Positions 1-8,270 of a DNA stretch of 64,000 nt are shown here, piece after piece; position 1 is the stretch's first letter; every line of letters starts with the position of its first letter. A program made the translations under genes and the position numbers. The stretch is taken from assembly GCF_008364825.1 (NCBI RefSeq), contig NZ_VTTO01000014.1:1-64000 (forward strand), written 5' to 3'. The notes below the pieces were generated by a model. It had not been told where the DNA came from. It did no database searches and saw only the letters and a program-made list of their open reading frames with translations. The stretch is from Azospirillum sp. B21 (GTDB lineage: Bacteria; Pseudomonadota; Alphaproteobacteria; Azospirillales; Azospirillaceae).

Positions 1-106
1 TCGGCGGCGCCGGCGTCGTTCGCGTCGGGAGGCGTCTTATATGCGGGACACACCGAACCGCGCAAGCACTTTTTTCAGCCCCATGACGATTTTCTGAGTG
101 ACCCGC

Positions 107-1627
107 TCAGAAGGCGGCAGACGGGATTTCGTCGTCGTGCCAGGTACGACCGTCGCGCTCGATCAGGGCGATCGACTGCGAGGGACCCCAAGTGCCGGCG
201 ATATAGGGCTTCGGCATCTCATGCCGGGCCGCCCAGCCGTCGATGATCGGCTCCGCCCACTGCCACGCAGCCTCGACCTCGTCGCGGCGCATGAACAGGG
301 TGGAGTTGCCGCGCACCACGTCCATCAACAGCCGTTCGTAGGCATCGGGGAAGCGGCCTCCGAAGGTTTGGGCGAAGCTGAGGTTGAGGGCGGCCGGCCG
401 CAGACGCATGCCGCCCGGTCCGGGCTCCTTGGTCATCAGGTGCAGGCGGATGCTCTCGTCGGGCTGCAGCCGGACGATCAGGCGGTTGGCCTGTAGCTCG
501 CCGGCGGCCTGCGGGAAGATCGAATGGCGGATCGGCCGGAACTGGATGACGATCTCCGACATCTTGGCCGGCAGGCGCTTGCCGCTGCGCAGGTAGAAGG
601 GCACGCCGGCCCAGCGCCAGTTGTCGATCTCCAGCTTCAGCGCGACGAAGGTCTCGGTGCCGCTGCCGGCCGGGATGCCTGGTTCGTCGAGATAGCCGGG
701 CACGGCGCCGCCGGCGACCGCACCGGCGCGATACTGGCCGCGGACAGTGCAGCCGCCGATCTCGTCGGCCCCGATGGGCTTGAGCGAACGCAGCACCTTC
801 AGCTTCTCGTCGCGCACCGATTCCTGGGCCAGCGAGATCGGGCACTCCATGCCGACCAGACAGACGAGCTGCAGCAGGTGGTTCTGCACCATGTCGCGCA
901 GGGCGCCGGACTGGTCGTAGTAACCGCCGCGCTCCTCCACGCCGACCGTCTCGGCGACGGTGATCTGGACATGATCGATGTGGTTGGCGTTCCACAGCGG
1001 CTCGAACAGCGAGTTGCCGAAGCGCAGAGCCAGCAGATTCTGCACCGTCTCTTTACCCAGATAATGGTCGATGCGGTAAATCTGCTGTTCCGAGAAGACG
1101 GCGCCGACCTGATCGTTGATCTCCTGCGCCGATGCGAGGTCGCGGCCGATCGGCTTTTCCAGCACGACACGGGAGTCCGCCGTGGCGAGACCGAAGGCCC
1201 GCAGTTGGTCGCAGATCGGGCCGAACAAGCCGGGCGAGGTCGCGAGATAGAAGATGCGCACCGCGCCGGCGCGCTGGGCCGGCGGGTTTTCCAGCCGCTC
1301 CGCCAGATCGCGCCAGCCGTCGTCGGAGGTGGCGTCGACCGGAACATAATCCAGCCGCTCCAGGAAACGCGCGATCAGTGCGATGTCGCGTTCGTCGGCG
1401 TGGACATGCTGGAGGATCGCCTGCTCCGCCTTGGCGCGGTAATCGGACGGGCTCAGCGGGCTGCGCGAAACGCCGATGATGCGGCTTCCGTCGGCCACCT
1501 GCCCCGCCTTGTCGCGCAGATAGAGCGCCGGCAGCAGCTTGCGCAGCGCCAGATCGCCGGTGCCGCCGAACACGGTGTAGTCGAAGGGAGGCAGTGCGGG
1601 GGCGGCGACGGTGGAGCGGGGTTGCAT
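107..1627 (-). CDS. zwf: Glucose-6-phosphate 1-dehydrogenase
   Basis: Oxidises glucose 6-phosphate to 6-phosphogluconolactone with NAD(P)+, the entry step of the Entner-Doudoroff and pentose phosphate routes; cytosolic. With the chosen start the protein has 506 residues, close to the usual 480-510. The Rossmann motif GGTGDLA is at residues 21-27, EKPIG at about 157-161, and the substrate-binding RIDHYLGK at about 185-192. The ATG at 1627 is preferred because GAGAGG lies about 8 bases upstream; an in-frame ATG at 1645 and GTG at 1654 are alternatives. It follows edd on the same strand after 134 bases, so the two are probably one edd-zwf transcript. No 6-phosphogluconolactonase gene (pgl) is visible between them. 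It may lie beyond the left edge. Identification is firm. Confidence 0.95.
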   Translation of the reverse strand: MQPRSTVAAPALPPFDYTVFGGTGDLALRKLLPALYLRDKAGQVADGSRIIGVSRSPLSPSDYRAKAEQAILQHVHADERDIALIARFLERLDYVPVDATSDDGWRDLAERLENPPAQRAGAVRIFYLATSPGLFGPICDQLRAFGLATADSRVVLEKPIGRDLASAQEINDQVGAVFSEQQIYRIDHYLGKETVQNLLALRFGNSLFEPLWNANHIDHVQITVAETVGVEERGGYYDQSGALRDMVQNHLLQLVCLVGMECPISLAQESVRDEKLKVLRSLKPIGADEIGGCTVRGQYRAGAVAGGAVPGYLDEPGIPAGSGTETFVALKLEIDNWRWAGVPFYLRSGKRLPAKMSEIVIQFRPIRHSIFPQAAGELQANRLIVRLQPDESIRLHLMTKEPGPGGMRLRPAALNLSFAQTFGGRFPDAYERLLMDVVRGNSTLFMRRDEVEAAWQWAEPIIDGWAARHEMPKPYIAGTWGPSQSIALIERDGRTWHDDEIPSAAF

Positions 1628-1761
1628 CTTCGGACCTCTCGACATCGGTGACACGGTGCCTCAGGCAACCCGTGCGTCATGGTGCCACAGGGATGGGCCG
1701 GTCACAATCCGGGGCGGGCATGGCCCGGCGCCGGCCCGAACGTCCATGGAATTCCGCCGGA

Positions 1762-3600
1762 TCAGCCCAGTAGGCTGAGGACCGAGGCGCCGCTCTCCGC
1801 CGGGCCGGCATTGTTGCGGAACAGGGAGAACAGCTCGCGACCGCAGCCGTGGGAGGCATCCTCGCTCGGCGGCGGCGGGGCGCCGCGGCCCTCCCACTCC
1901 GCCGCGTCGACCAGGGCGTCGAGCGTCCCGGCCTCCGCGTCCAGCCGCAGGATGTCGCCGTCGCGAACGCGGCCGAGCGGGCCGCCGCCCTTCACCTCCG
2001 GCGTGACATGGATGGCCGCCGGCACCTTGCCCGAAGCACCGGACATGCGGCCGTCGGTCACCAGCGCGACCTTGAAGCCCTTGTCCTGCAGCACGCCCAG
2101 CGGCGGGGTCAGCTTGTGCAGTTCCGGCATGCCGTTGGCGCCGGGCCCCTGGTAACGGACGACGACGATCACGTCGCGGTCGAGTTCTCCGCCACGGAAG
2201 GCGGCCTGGACGGCCTCCTGATTGTCGAAGACGCGGGCCGGCGCCTCGACGATACGGTGCTCGGGCTTGACCGCCGAGGTCTTGATGACGCCACGGCCGA
2301 GATTGCCGGTCAGCACACGCAGACCGCCTTCGGCCGCGAAGGGCGCCGCGGTGGTGGCGACGACCGTCGGATCGCCACTCTGGTCGGTGGCGGCGCGGGT
2401 CCAGGTCAGGGCTCCGCCCTCGTCGAGGTCCGGCATGTTGCGGTAGGGCTCCAGCCCGCCCTCGCCCAGGATGGTGGAGATGTCGGTATGGACAAGGCCG
2501 GCGTCGATCAGCTGGCCGATCACGAAGGGCATGCCGCCGGCCTGATGGAAGCGGTTCACGTCGGCGCTGCCGTTGGGGTAGACCCGGGCCAGCAGCGGGA
2601 CGACCGCCGACAGTTCCGAGAAATCCTCCCAGTTCAGTTCGATGCCGGCGGCGGCGGCGATGGCCGGGATGTGCAGGGTGTGGTTGGTCGACCCGCCGGT
2701 GGCCAGCAGCCCGACGATGCCGTTGACCAGCGCGCGCTCGTCGACGATGCGGCCGATGGGGATGCCGGCGCCGGGCGCGGTCATCGCCACCACCCGGCGG
2801 GCCGCCGCATCGGTCAGCGCATCGCGCAGCGGTGTGTTGGGATTGACGAAGCTGGCGCCCGGCAGGTGCAGGCCCATGATCTCCATCAGCATCTGGTTGG
2901 TGTTGGCGGTGCCGTAGAAGGTGCAGGTGCCGGGCGCGTGGTAGGATTTGGACTCGGCGTCCAGCAACTCCTCCCGGCCGACCTTGCCCTGGGCATAGAG
3001 CTGGCGCGCCTTGGCCTTGTCGGCATTGGACAGGCCGGACGGCATCGGCCCGGCGGGCACGAAGATGGTCGGCAGATGGCCGAAGGCGAGCGCGCCGATC
3101 GTCAGGCCGGGGACGATCTTGTCGCAGATGCCCAGGCACAGCACGCCGTCGAAGGTGGCATGGGACAGCCCGACACCGGTTGCCAGCGCGATGACGTCGC
3201 GGCTGAACAGTGACAGCTCCATCCCCTCATAGCCCTGGGTGACGCCGTCGCACATGGCGGGCACGCCGCCGGCGACCTGCGCCACGCCGCCGGCCGCGCG
3301 CACCGATTCCCGGATCATGGCGGGATAGCGCTCGTAGGGCTGGTGGGCGGAGAGCATGTCGTTATAGGCGGTGACGATGCCGATCGACGGCTGGGTCTCG
3401 CCGCGTAGCGCCGCCTTGTCGTTCGCCCCACAGGCGGCGAAGGCGTGGGCGAGGTTGGCGCAGCCCAGGCGATGGCGGCGCGGCTTCGCGCCGGCGCTTT
3501 CCAGCCGCGCCAGATAGGCCGCACGGCGGTCGCGGCTGCGCTCGGCGATGCGCTCGGTCACGCGGGCGACGACAGAATTCAGGGGGGCGGGCTTGCTCAT
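1762..3600 (-). CDS. edd: Phosphogluconate dehydratase
   Basis: Dehydrates 6-phosphogluconate to 2-keto-3-deoxy-6-phosphogluconate in the Entner-Doudoroff pathway. The product is a 612-aa member of the IlvD/Edd iron-sulfur dehydratase family, the normal length for Edd. It has the family blocks CDGVTQGYEGMELS, LGICDKIVPG and PGTCTFYGTANTNQ, whose cysteines are the expected Fe-S ligands. The start is taken at the ATG at 3600 (protein begins MSKPAPLNS). The frame stays open to 3669, but those extra residues run into the palindromic control region. Edd is the first gene of the edd-zwf unit and is divergent from the hexR-like gene, which points to local repression by that regulator. The aldolase gene eda is not in the window. 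Confidence 0.95.
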   Translation of the reverse strand: MSKPAPLNSVVARVTERIAERSRDRRAAYLARLESAGAKPRRHRLGCANLAHAFAACGANDKAALRGETQPSIGIVTAYNDMLSAHQPYERYPAMIRESVRAAGGVAQVAGGVPAMCDGVTQGYEGMELSLFSRDVIALATGVGLSHATFDGVLCLGICDKIVPGLTIGALAFGHLPTIFVPAGPMPSGLSNADKAKARQLYAQGKVGREELLDAESKSYHAPGTCTFYGTANTNQMLMEIMGLHLPGASFVNPNTPLRDALTDAAARRVVAMTAPGAGIPIGRIVDERALVNGIVGLLATGGSTNHTLHIPAIAAAAGIELNWEDFSELSAVVPLLARVYPNGSADVNRFHQAGGMPFVIGQLIDAGLVHTDISTILGEGGLEPYRNMPDLDEGGALTWTRAATDQSGDPTVVATTAAPFAAEGGLRVLTGNLGRGVIKTSAVKPEHRIVEAPARVFDNQEAVQAAFRGGELDRDVIVVVRYQGPGANGMPELHKLTPPLGVLQDKGFKVALVTDGRMSGASGKVPAAIHVTPEVKGGGPLGRVRDGDILRLDAEAGTLDALVDAAEWEGRGAPPPPSEDASHGCGRELFSLFRNNAGPAESGASVLSLLG

Positions 3601-3670
3601 GATCGCGTCTCGACCGTTAGAGGGAGGCGATGATTTCCGGAACGGACCATACGCCAGGGGCGGCGGCATG

Positions 3671-3688
3671 TGAAGAAAATTTTTTTCA
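3671..3688. promoter_or_regulatory. Probable HexR operator (edd/hexR intergenic)
   Basis: TGAAGAAAATTTTTTTCA is a near-perfect dyad (16 of 18 positions symmetrical) in the 207-base gap between edd and hexR. It lies about 70 bases upstream of the edd start, where a repressor would block the edd-zwf promoter. RpiR/HexR proteins bind AT-rich palindromes, and the same core recurs nearby at 3723-3739 and 4163-4175. Binding is inferred. Confidence 0.6.
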
Positions 3689-3722
3689 TATATGGGGTTC
3701 CAACGCCGGATTTCTCGCCATT

Positions 3723-3739
3723 TGCGGAAAAATTCTTCA
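3723..3739. promoter_or_regulatory. Second, weaker HexR-like site
   Basis: TGCGGAAAAATTCTTCA shares the right half (TTCTTCA) and the A/T core of the palindrome at 3671-3688 but is less symmetrical. It lies about 70 bases before hexR, so it would suit autoregulation. The call rests on similarity to the first site only. Confidence 0.35.
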
Positions 3740-3807
3740 TAATGACCGCCGCCTTCCGGCAGGGATGCCGTCCCCCGCGGGGCTTTCCAGGAAAGTAACT
3801 TTACGCC

Positions 3808-4725
3808 ATGCCACCCCCGGTCAACAGCGCTGCCGCAAACACTGCACCATTGGATATACTGGACGAGATCCGCCGGCTGCGAGGCGAGTTGAAGCGCTCG
3901 GAGGGACAGATCGCCGATCTGGTGCTGGCGGAACCGCGCCGGGTGCTGGACCTGAACGTCACGTCCCTCGCGCAGGCGGCGGAGGTGAGCGAAGCGACTG
4001 TCGTGCGCTTCTGCCGCAGCGTCGGCTGCGCCGGCTTCCCGGACTTCAAGCTGCGTCTCGCCGAATGCCAGGCACGCGACGCCCTGCGCGACGAGGTGCG
4101 GAGCGGCACGCCCTATGTCAGCCAGGACGTGGCGCCCGACGATGACGTCGGCACGCTGGCACGAAAAATTTTTTCATCGAGCGCCGCCGCACTGACGGCT
4201 GCCTCGGCCACGCTGGACGAACGGGCGCTGGAGCAGGCCATCGCCCTGTTGGCCGCCGCACCGCGGGTTCTGTGCGTCGGCACCGGCGGGTCCAGCGCGT
4301 TGGCGCAGGATGCGGCGCACAAGCTGCTGCGCTTCGGCGCCGATGCCCAGCCCTGCGCCGACCCGGTGCTGGCGCGCATGCTTCTGGTCAACATGGGGAC
4401 CGGCGGGGTGCTTCTGGCGCTGTCCAACACCGGGCGCAGCGGGGCGATCAACGAGCTGGCGGCAGCGGCGCGGGCACAAGGCACGGCGGTGGTCGCCATC
4501 ACCGCCCCGCGGTCTCCGCTGGCCAGCATGGCGAGCGTGGTCGTCGCCAGCCGGCCGGTGGAGGATACGGAGATGTACACGCCGATGGCCTCGCGGCTTG
4601 TGCACCTGACGCTGATCGACGTGCTGTCGACGGGCGTGGCACTGCGGCTGGGCGATCCGGCGGTGCGGCAGTTGGCGAAGGTGAAGGCGGCGATCAATGC
4701 CGGGCGGCTCCCGCCGCTGGCGTGA
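3808..4725 (+). CDS. hexR: RpiR/HexR-family transcriptional regulator
   Basis: A 305-aa regulator with an N-terminal RpiR-type helix-turn-helix (about residues 15-90, including SLAQAAEVSEATVVRFCRS) and a C-terminal SIS sugar-phosphate-binding domain (about 125-275, with VGTGGSSALAQDAAHK near residue 155 and LSNTGRSG near 210). HexR-type members sense 2-keto-3-deoxy-6-phosphogluconate and repress edd and zwf. The divergent position next to edd-zwf and the palindromes between them support that role. An A/T-rich copy of the palindrome core lies inside this gene at 4163-4175. The ligand and operators are inferred. Confidence 0.88.
   Translation: MPPPVNSAAANTAPLDILDEIRRLRGELKRSEGQIADLVLAEPRRVLDLNVTSLAQAAEVSEATVVRFCRSVGCAGFPDFKLRLAECQARDALRDEVRSGTPYVSQDVAPDDDVGTLARKIFSSSAAALTAASATLDERALEQAIALLAAAPRVLCVGTGGSSALAQDAAHKLLRFGADAQPCADPVLARMLLVNMGTGGVLLALSNTGRSGAINELAAAARAQGTAVVAITAPRSPLASMASVVVASRPVEDTEMYTPMASRLVHLTLIDVLSTGVALRLGDPAVRQLAKVKAAINAGRLPPLA
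4163..4175. promoter_or_regulatory. Intragenic copy of the HexR-like palindrome core
   Basis: GAAAAATTTTTTC lies within hexR. An A/T run this symmetrical is unusual in a coding region of about 70% GC, and it repeats the core of the operator at 3671-3688. It could be an auxiliary operator (looping or roadblock), or simply a Lys-Ile-Phe codon run (AAA ATT TTT) between the two domains. Confidence 0.3.
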
Positions 4726-4975
4726 CCGGAACGCGTGACCCTGCCGCATGCGTCATCCGACCATCGTCCAGGATGCCGCCGGACGATTCAGCCGGGCGTG
4801 AGCCTGGCGGTGCTCCGCGGCCTTGTACCATTGTCGAATAATTAAGCGAACGAACGATTGCTATCCTCGGCCGCAATTCGGCCCTGCAACCGTCCCGCAT
4901 GCCCGCAAATCCTTGGGCAACAAGCAATCGGACTGCGGCGGAGCCACAAGAAGGATGCAGGAAGAGGACGCACCG

Positions 4976-5437
4976 ATGACGCACAGCCCGGCCATGCCGC
5001 CTCCCCTCCCCCGCCGCCGTCCGGCACTGCATGCCGCCGCCCTGGCCGGCGTGCTGGCGCTGGCGATGCCCGGTCTTGTCCACGCCCATGGCGATGTCGT
5101 GCCGCAGGCGGTCGATACCAGCGGTCTGGAGAAGCTGGGCGACAAGTGGCGCGACAGCAATCCCTACCGCAGCAACCAGCGCGCCATCGAGATCGGCGCT
5201 TCCGCTTTCAACCAGAATTGCGCGCGCTGCCATGGGCTGGGCGCGGTCTCCGGCGGCATTGCCCCCGACCTGCGCTATCTGGAAAAGGGCGATGCCGGCG
5301 AGGAATGGTTCAAGGAGCGCGTGATCAACGGGTCCATCCGCAACGGCGTGACCTACATGCCGGCCTTCGGCGAGGCGCTGGGGCAGGAAGCGCTGTGGGC
5401 CATCCGCTCCTGGCTGGAAACCGTGCACGAGGAGTGA
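4976..5437 (+). CDS. pedF: Cytochrome c-550 PedF-type
   Basis: A 153-aa periplasmic class I cytochrome c. It has an Arg-rich start, a hydrophobic stretch and a signal-peptidase-like site around HAHGD (residues 37-41). The haem motif CARCH is at residues 82-86, and the methionine of YMPAFG is the probable distal haem ligand. It matches the cytochrome c-550 family that takes electrons from PQQ-dependent ethanol dehydrogenases (PedF/ExaB-like). The ATG at 4976 is chosen because AGGAAGAGG precedes it; an ATG at 4955 would add seven residues. It stands just before a LuxR-type regulator, a CXXCW-motif protein and the pqq operon, all consistent with periplasmic alcohol oxidation. Confidence 0.82.
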   Translation: MTHSPAMPPPLPRRRPALHAAALAGVLALAMPGLVHAHGDVVPQAVDTSGLEKLGDKWRDSNPYRSNQRAIEIGASAFNQNCARCHGLGAVSGGIAPDLRYLEKGDAGEEWFKERVINGSIRNGVTYMPAFGEALGQEALWAIRSWLETVHEE

Positions 5438-5610
5438 ACACAGAGTCCCGGACCGAAGGGAGTAACACCGATGGCTGTGCGGCATGTTCGCGCACAAAAC
5501 AATTCGCGTCATTCGCGGTGTTGCGCCTTCCCATTTCGGTCTGACACAATGACCGAGAGACTTTTTACCAAAACCCGTCCCGCCCGCCGCTGCACAGGGA
5601 ACCGCAGGCC

Positions 5611-6258
5611 ATGACCCGGATCCTGATTGCCGATGATCACCCGATGGTGCGCGATGCCTTGCGCAGCGCGGTTCTCTATTCCTGCCAGGCCACCGACGTG
5701 ATGGAGGCGGACCGGCTCGACAGCGTCATGCAGGCGTTGGAGGAGCGCGGCGACCTCGACCTCGTGCTTCTCGACGTCAACATGCCGGGCATGAACGGGC
5801 TGGGCGGGCTGCGCACGCTGCGCCAGCGCTTTCCGGCGACGCCGGTCGTCGTCGTGTCCGCCCATGAGGAACGGCGCTGGGTTCGCGAGGCGATGGAGAG
5901 CGGCGCCGCCGGCTTCATTCCCAAATCGACCCCGCGCGACGCCATCGCCGCGGCCCTGCGGCAGGTGCTGAACGGTGAACTCTATGTCCCGCCGCAGGCC
6001 GGCGATGACGGCGTCGAAGAGGCGGAGGACGCCGAAACAGCGGAGATCGCGCGACGCATCGCAACCCTGACCGCGCAGCAGCTGCGGGTGCTGGAATTGC
6101 TCGGCACCGGCAAGCTGAACAAGGAGATCGCCTTCGACCTCAGCATCACCGAAACGACGGTGAAGGCGCATGTCTCCGCCATCCTGCAGAAGCTGAAGGT
6201 CTACAGCCGCACCCAGGCGGTGGTGATCGCCAACCGCGTGCTGGCCGAGCGGCGGTGA
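5611..6258 (+). CDS. LuxR-family (NarL-type) response regulator
   Basis: A 215-aa two-component response regulator. The receiver domain (about residues 1-120) has the acidic pair ADDH at residues 7-10, the phosphoacceptor Asp55 in LLDVNMPG and the conserved Lys in PKST near 105. The C-terminal GerE/LuxR helix-turn-helix (about 150-210) includes LNKEIAFDLSITETTVKAH. It resembles regulators of PQQ-dependent alcohol oxidation such as AgmR/ExaE, and its position between the cytochrome c-550 and PQQ genes fits that job. No sensor kinase is adjacent. Its TGA overlaps the GTG start of the next gene (GTGA at 6255-6258), so the two are translationally coupled. Confidence 0.85.
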   Translation: MTRILIADDHPMVRDALRSAVLYSCQATDVMEADRLDSVMQALEERGDLDLVLLDVNMPGMNGLGGLRTLRQRFPATPVVVVSAHEERRWVREAMESGAAGFIPKSTPRDAIAAALRQVLNGELYVPPQAGDDGVEEAEDAETAEIARRIATLTAQQLRVLELLGTGKLNKEIAFDLSITETTVKAHVSAILQKLKVYSRTQAVVIANRVLAERR

Positions 6259-7010
6259 GGGGCAACTGCGAATTGCCCCCTCCCCGACCCTCCCCCGCTC
6301 TCGGCGGACCTACGGTCCGCCTGCCGCGTCAGCACAAAGCGAAGCTTTGTGCGAGAGCTTTGCGGGAGAGGGAGTTGAGTGCGGGAGCGGCGGAGTTCCC
6401 CCTCCCTCGAAGAGGGGGAGGGTTAGGGAGGGGGCACAGCTTCCCAAAACTCACCATCCTCCTCCTTCTACTCGCCTTCACCACCCCCACTCTCGCCGCC
6501 GGCATCCCCCAGCCCGATGGCTACCGCCTGTCCGACTACCGCTCCCCAACGCCGGACGGCATCACCGGAGGCGAGACGGTCGACACGCCGGCCGTACAGA
6601 CCCTGCTGTCGCAAGGCCGCATCATCCCGATCTTCGTCCAGCGGCTGGAGCGCAGCACTCTGCCCGGCGCGCCCTGGCTGCAATCCAAGCCATACCGCCA
6701 GATTCCCGGCAGCGTATGGCTGCCCAATGTCGGCATGGGCGCGCCCGACGACGCGACCCTGACCTGGTTCGAATCGCAGCTGGAGCGGCTGACCGCAGGC
6801 GACCGGACCCGCGATCTGCTGTTCTATTGCCTATCCGATTGCTGGCTGTCGTGGAACGCGGCCAAGCGCGCAGTGTTGCTTGGCTATGCCCGGGTCCATT
6901 GGTACCCGACGGGCATCGACGGCTGGATGGAGGCCGGGCTGCCGACGGAGGAGGCGCATCCGCTGCCGCCCCCGCCGCCCGGCGCCGCACGCAGCCCGTC
7001 CGCACCCTGA
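6255..7010 (+). CDS. PQQ-dependent catabolism-associated CXXCW motif protein, N-terminus encoded by a repeat
   Basis: Rhodanese-like periplasmic protein of the family found beside PQQ-dependent alcohol oxidation genes. The motif CLSDCW (about residues 195-200 of 251) has three residues between the cysteines, as is usual in this family despite its name. A hydrophobic secretion segment, LTILLLLLAF, lies only at about residues 67-76. The preceding residues are encoded by the palindromic repeat at 6275-6435, and no ATG, GTG or TTG occurs in frame between the repeat and the hydrophobic segment. The start must therefore be the GTG at 6255, which overlaps the upstream stop, or a non-canonical codon. 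Function in the pathway is not known in detail. The embedded repeat may abolish or alter export. Confidence 0.8.
   Translation: MRGNCELPPPRPSPALGGPTVRLPRQHKAKLCARALRERELSAGAAEFPLPRRGGGLGRGHSFPKLTILLLLLAFTTPTLAAGIPQPDGYRLSDYRSPTPDGITGGETVDTPAVQTLLSQGRIIPIFVQRLERSTLPGAPWLQSKPYRQIPGSVWLPNVGMGAPDDATLTWFESQLERLTAGDRTRDLLFYCLSDCWLSWNAAKRAVLLGYARVHWYPTGIDGWMEAGLPTEEAHPLPPPPPGAARSPSAP
6275..6435. repeat. Palindromic repeat family A, copy 1 (inside a coding sequence)
   Basis: A 161-base element bounded by GCCCCCTCCCCGACCCTCCC and its approximate reverse complement GGGAGGGTTAGGGAGGGGGC. It shares GGGAGAGGGAGTTGAGTG and an AGCGGCGG block with the copy at 10502-10603. It also carries an internal insert with two small hairpins, GCGGACC/GGTCCGC and CACAAAGC/GCTTTGTG. 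It sits in frame at the 5' end of the CXXCW-motif gene. Confidence 0.85.
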
Positions 7011-7147
7011 CGCGCTTGCGGACGGCGTCGCCGAAAGGGGTGGCGGATTGCACCATCGTAGCATGGCGGTCCTCCGCCCCGGACGGCTACTCTTCAACTC
7101 GCCAACCATCTTGGTAGGCAACAGTCAGCAAACAGGAGCATCACGCA

Positions 7148-7228
7148 ATGAAGACCTGGCGCAAACCGAAGACCACCGAGATCGCCGTCGGCACCGAGAT
7201 CAACGCCTACGCCTGCGCCGGTCTCTAA
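7148..7228 (+). CDS. pqqA: PQQ precursor peptide PqqA
   Basis: A 26-residue peptide (MKTWRKPKTTEI followed by AVGTEINAYACAGL) that is the substrate for PQQ synthesis. PqqE cross-links the Glu and Tyr of the E-x3-Y motif; here these are Glu17 and Tyr21 in EINAY. AGGAG lies 9 bases before the ATG. It is the first gene of pqqABCDE, and pqqB follows after about 110 bases. That gap lets pqqA be expressed at a higher level than the rest, as is common. Confidence 0.93.
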   Translation: MKTWRKPKTTEIAVGTEINAYACAGL

Positions 7229-7337
7229 GCCGGTCGATGCGGAGCCGGGGAGACGGGATGCCGGCATCCCCTCCCCCGGCATCCAACCAAGAAACCGCGG
7301 CAAGACGGTTTTCAGATAAGACGTGAAGGCGGTGGCG

Positions 7338-8270
7338 ATGAAGATTCTCGTCCTCGGTTCGGCGGCCGGCGGGGGCTTCCCGCAGTGGAACTGCGCCTGC
7401 GAGGGCTGCCGCCGTGCCCGCACCGGTGACCCGGCGGCCAAGCCGCGCACCCAATCGTCGCTGGCGGTGACCGCCGATGGCGAGCGCTGGCTGCTGCTGA
7501 ACGCCTCGCCTGACCTGGGCGCGCAGCTGCTCGCCAACCCGCAGCTTCATCCGAAGGGGGGCTTGCGCGGCAACCCGGTCGCCGCGGCCCTTCTGACCAA
7601 TGCCGACATCGACCATGTCGCGGGTCTGCTGACCCTGCGCGAATCTCATCCCTTCGCCGTCTACGCCACGCCGCGCGTCCATGGCGTGCTGGCCGCAAAC
7701 AGCGTCTTCAACGTGCTGAACCCGGAGTTCGTCCCCCGCCGCCCGATGGCACTGGGCGAGCCTTTCCAGCCCGCCGGGGCCGACGGCCGCCCGCTGGGAC
7801 TGGAAGTGGAGGCCTTCGCCGTGCCGGGCAAGGTCGCGCTCTATCTGGAGGATGCCTCGGCCGGTCCCGGCTTCGGCTCCGTCGCCGAGGACACCGTGGC
7901 GCTGCGCATCCGACCGACCGACGGGACTAACGAGGGCTTCTTCTATATCCCCGGCTGCGCCGGGATGCCGGGCTGGCTGGCCGACCGGCTGCATGGCGCG
8001 CCGCTGGTGCTGTTCGACGGCACGACATGGACCGACGACGAGATGATCCGCAGCGGCACCGGCGTGAAGACGGCGGCGCGCATGGGGCACATGCCGATGT
8101 CGGGGCATGCCGGCAGCATGGCCGCCTTCGCGCCGCTGAATGTCGGCCGCAAGATCTACATCCACATCAACAACACGAACCCCGCCCTGCTGGAGGATTC
8201 GCCCGAACGGGCGGAAGCCGAGGCGGCCGGCTGGCGCATCGCCCATGATGGGCTGGAGCTGACCCTATGA
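7338..8270 (+). CDS. pqqB: PQQ biosynthesis protein PqqB
   Basis: A 310-aa metallo-beta-lactamase-fold protein, the standard length for PqqB, proposed to hydroxylate the tyrosine of the processed PqqA-derived intermediate. It begins with the typical MKILVLGSAAGGGFPQWNC. The metal-site region TNADIDHVAGL is near residues 87-97, and HMPMSGH is near 251-257. The ATG at 7338 is preferred; a GTG at 7323 in the same frame would add five residues. The last codons overlap pqqC (ATGA at 8267-8270), so the pair is translationally coupled. Confidence 0.95.
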   Translation: MKILVLGSAAGGGFPQWNCACEGCRRARTGDPAAKPRTQSSLAVTADGERWLLLNASPDLGAQLLANPQLHPKGGLRGNPVAAALLTNADIDHVAGLLTLRESHPFAVYATPRVHGVLAANSVFNVLNPEFVPRRPMALGEPFQPAGADGRPLGLEVEAFAVPGKVALYLEDASAGPGFGSVAEDTVALRIRPTDGTNEGFFYIPGCAGMPGWLADRLHGAPLVLFDGTTWTDDEMIRSGTGVKTAARMGHMPMSGHAGSMAAFAPLNVGRKIYIHINNTNPALLEDSPERAEAEAAGWRIAHDGLELTL

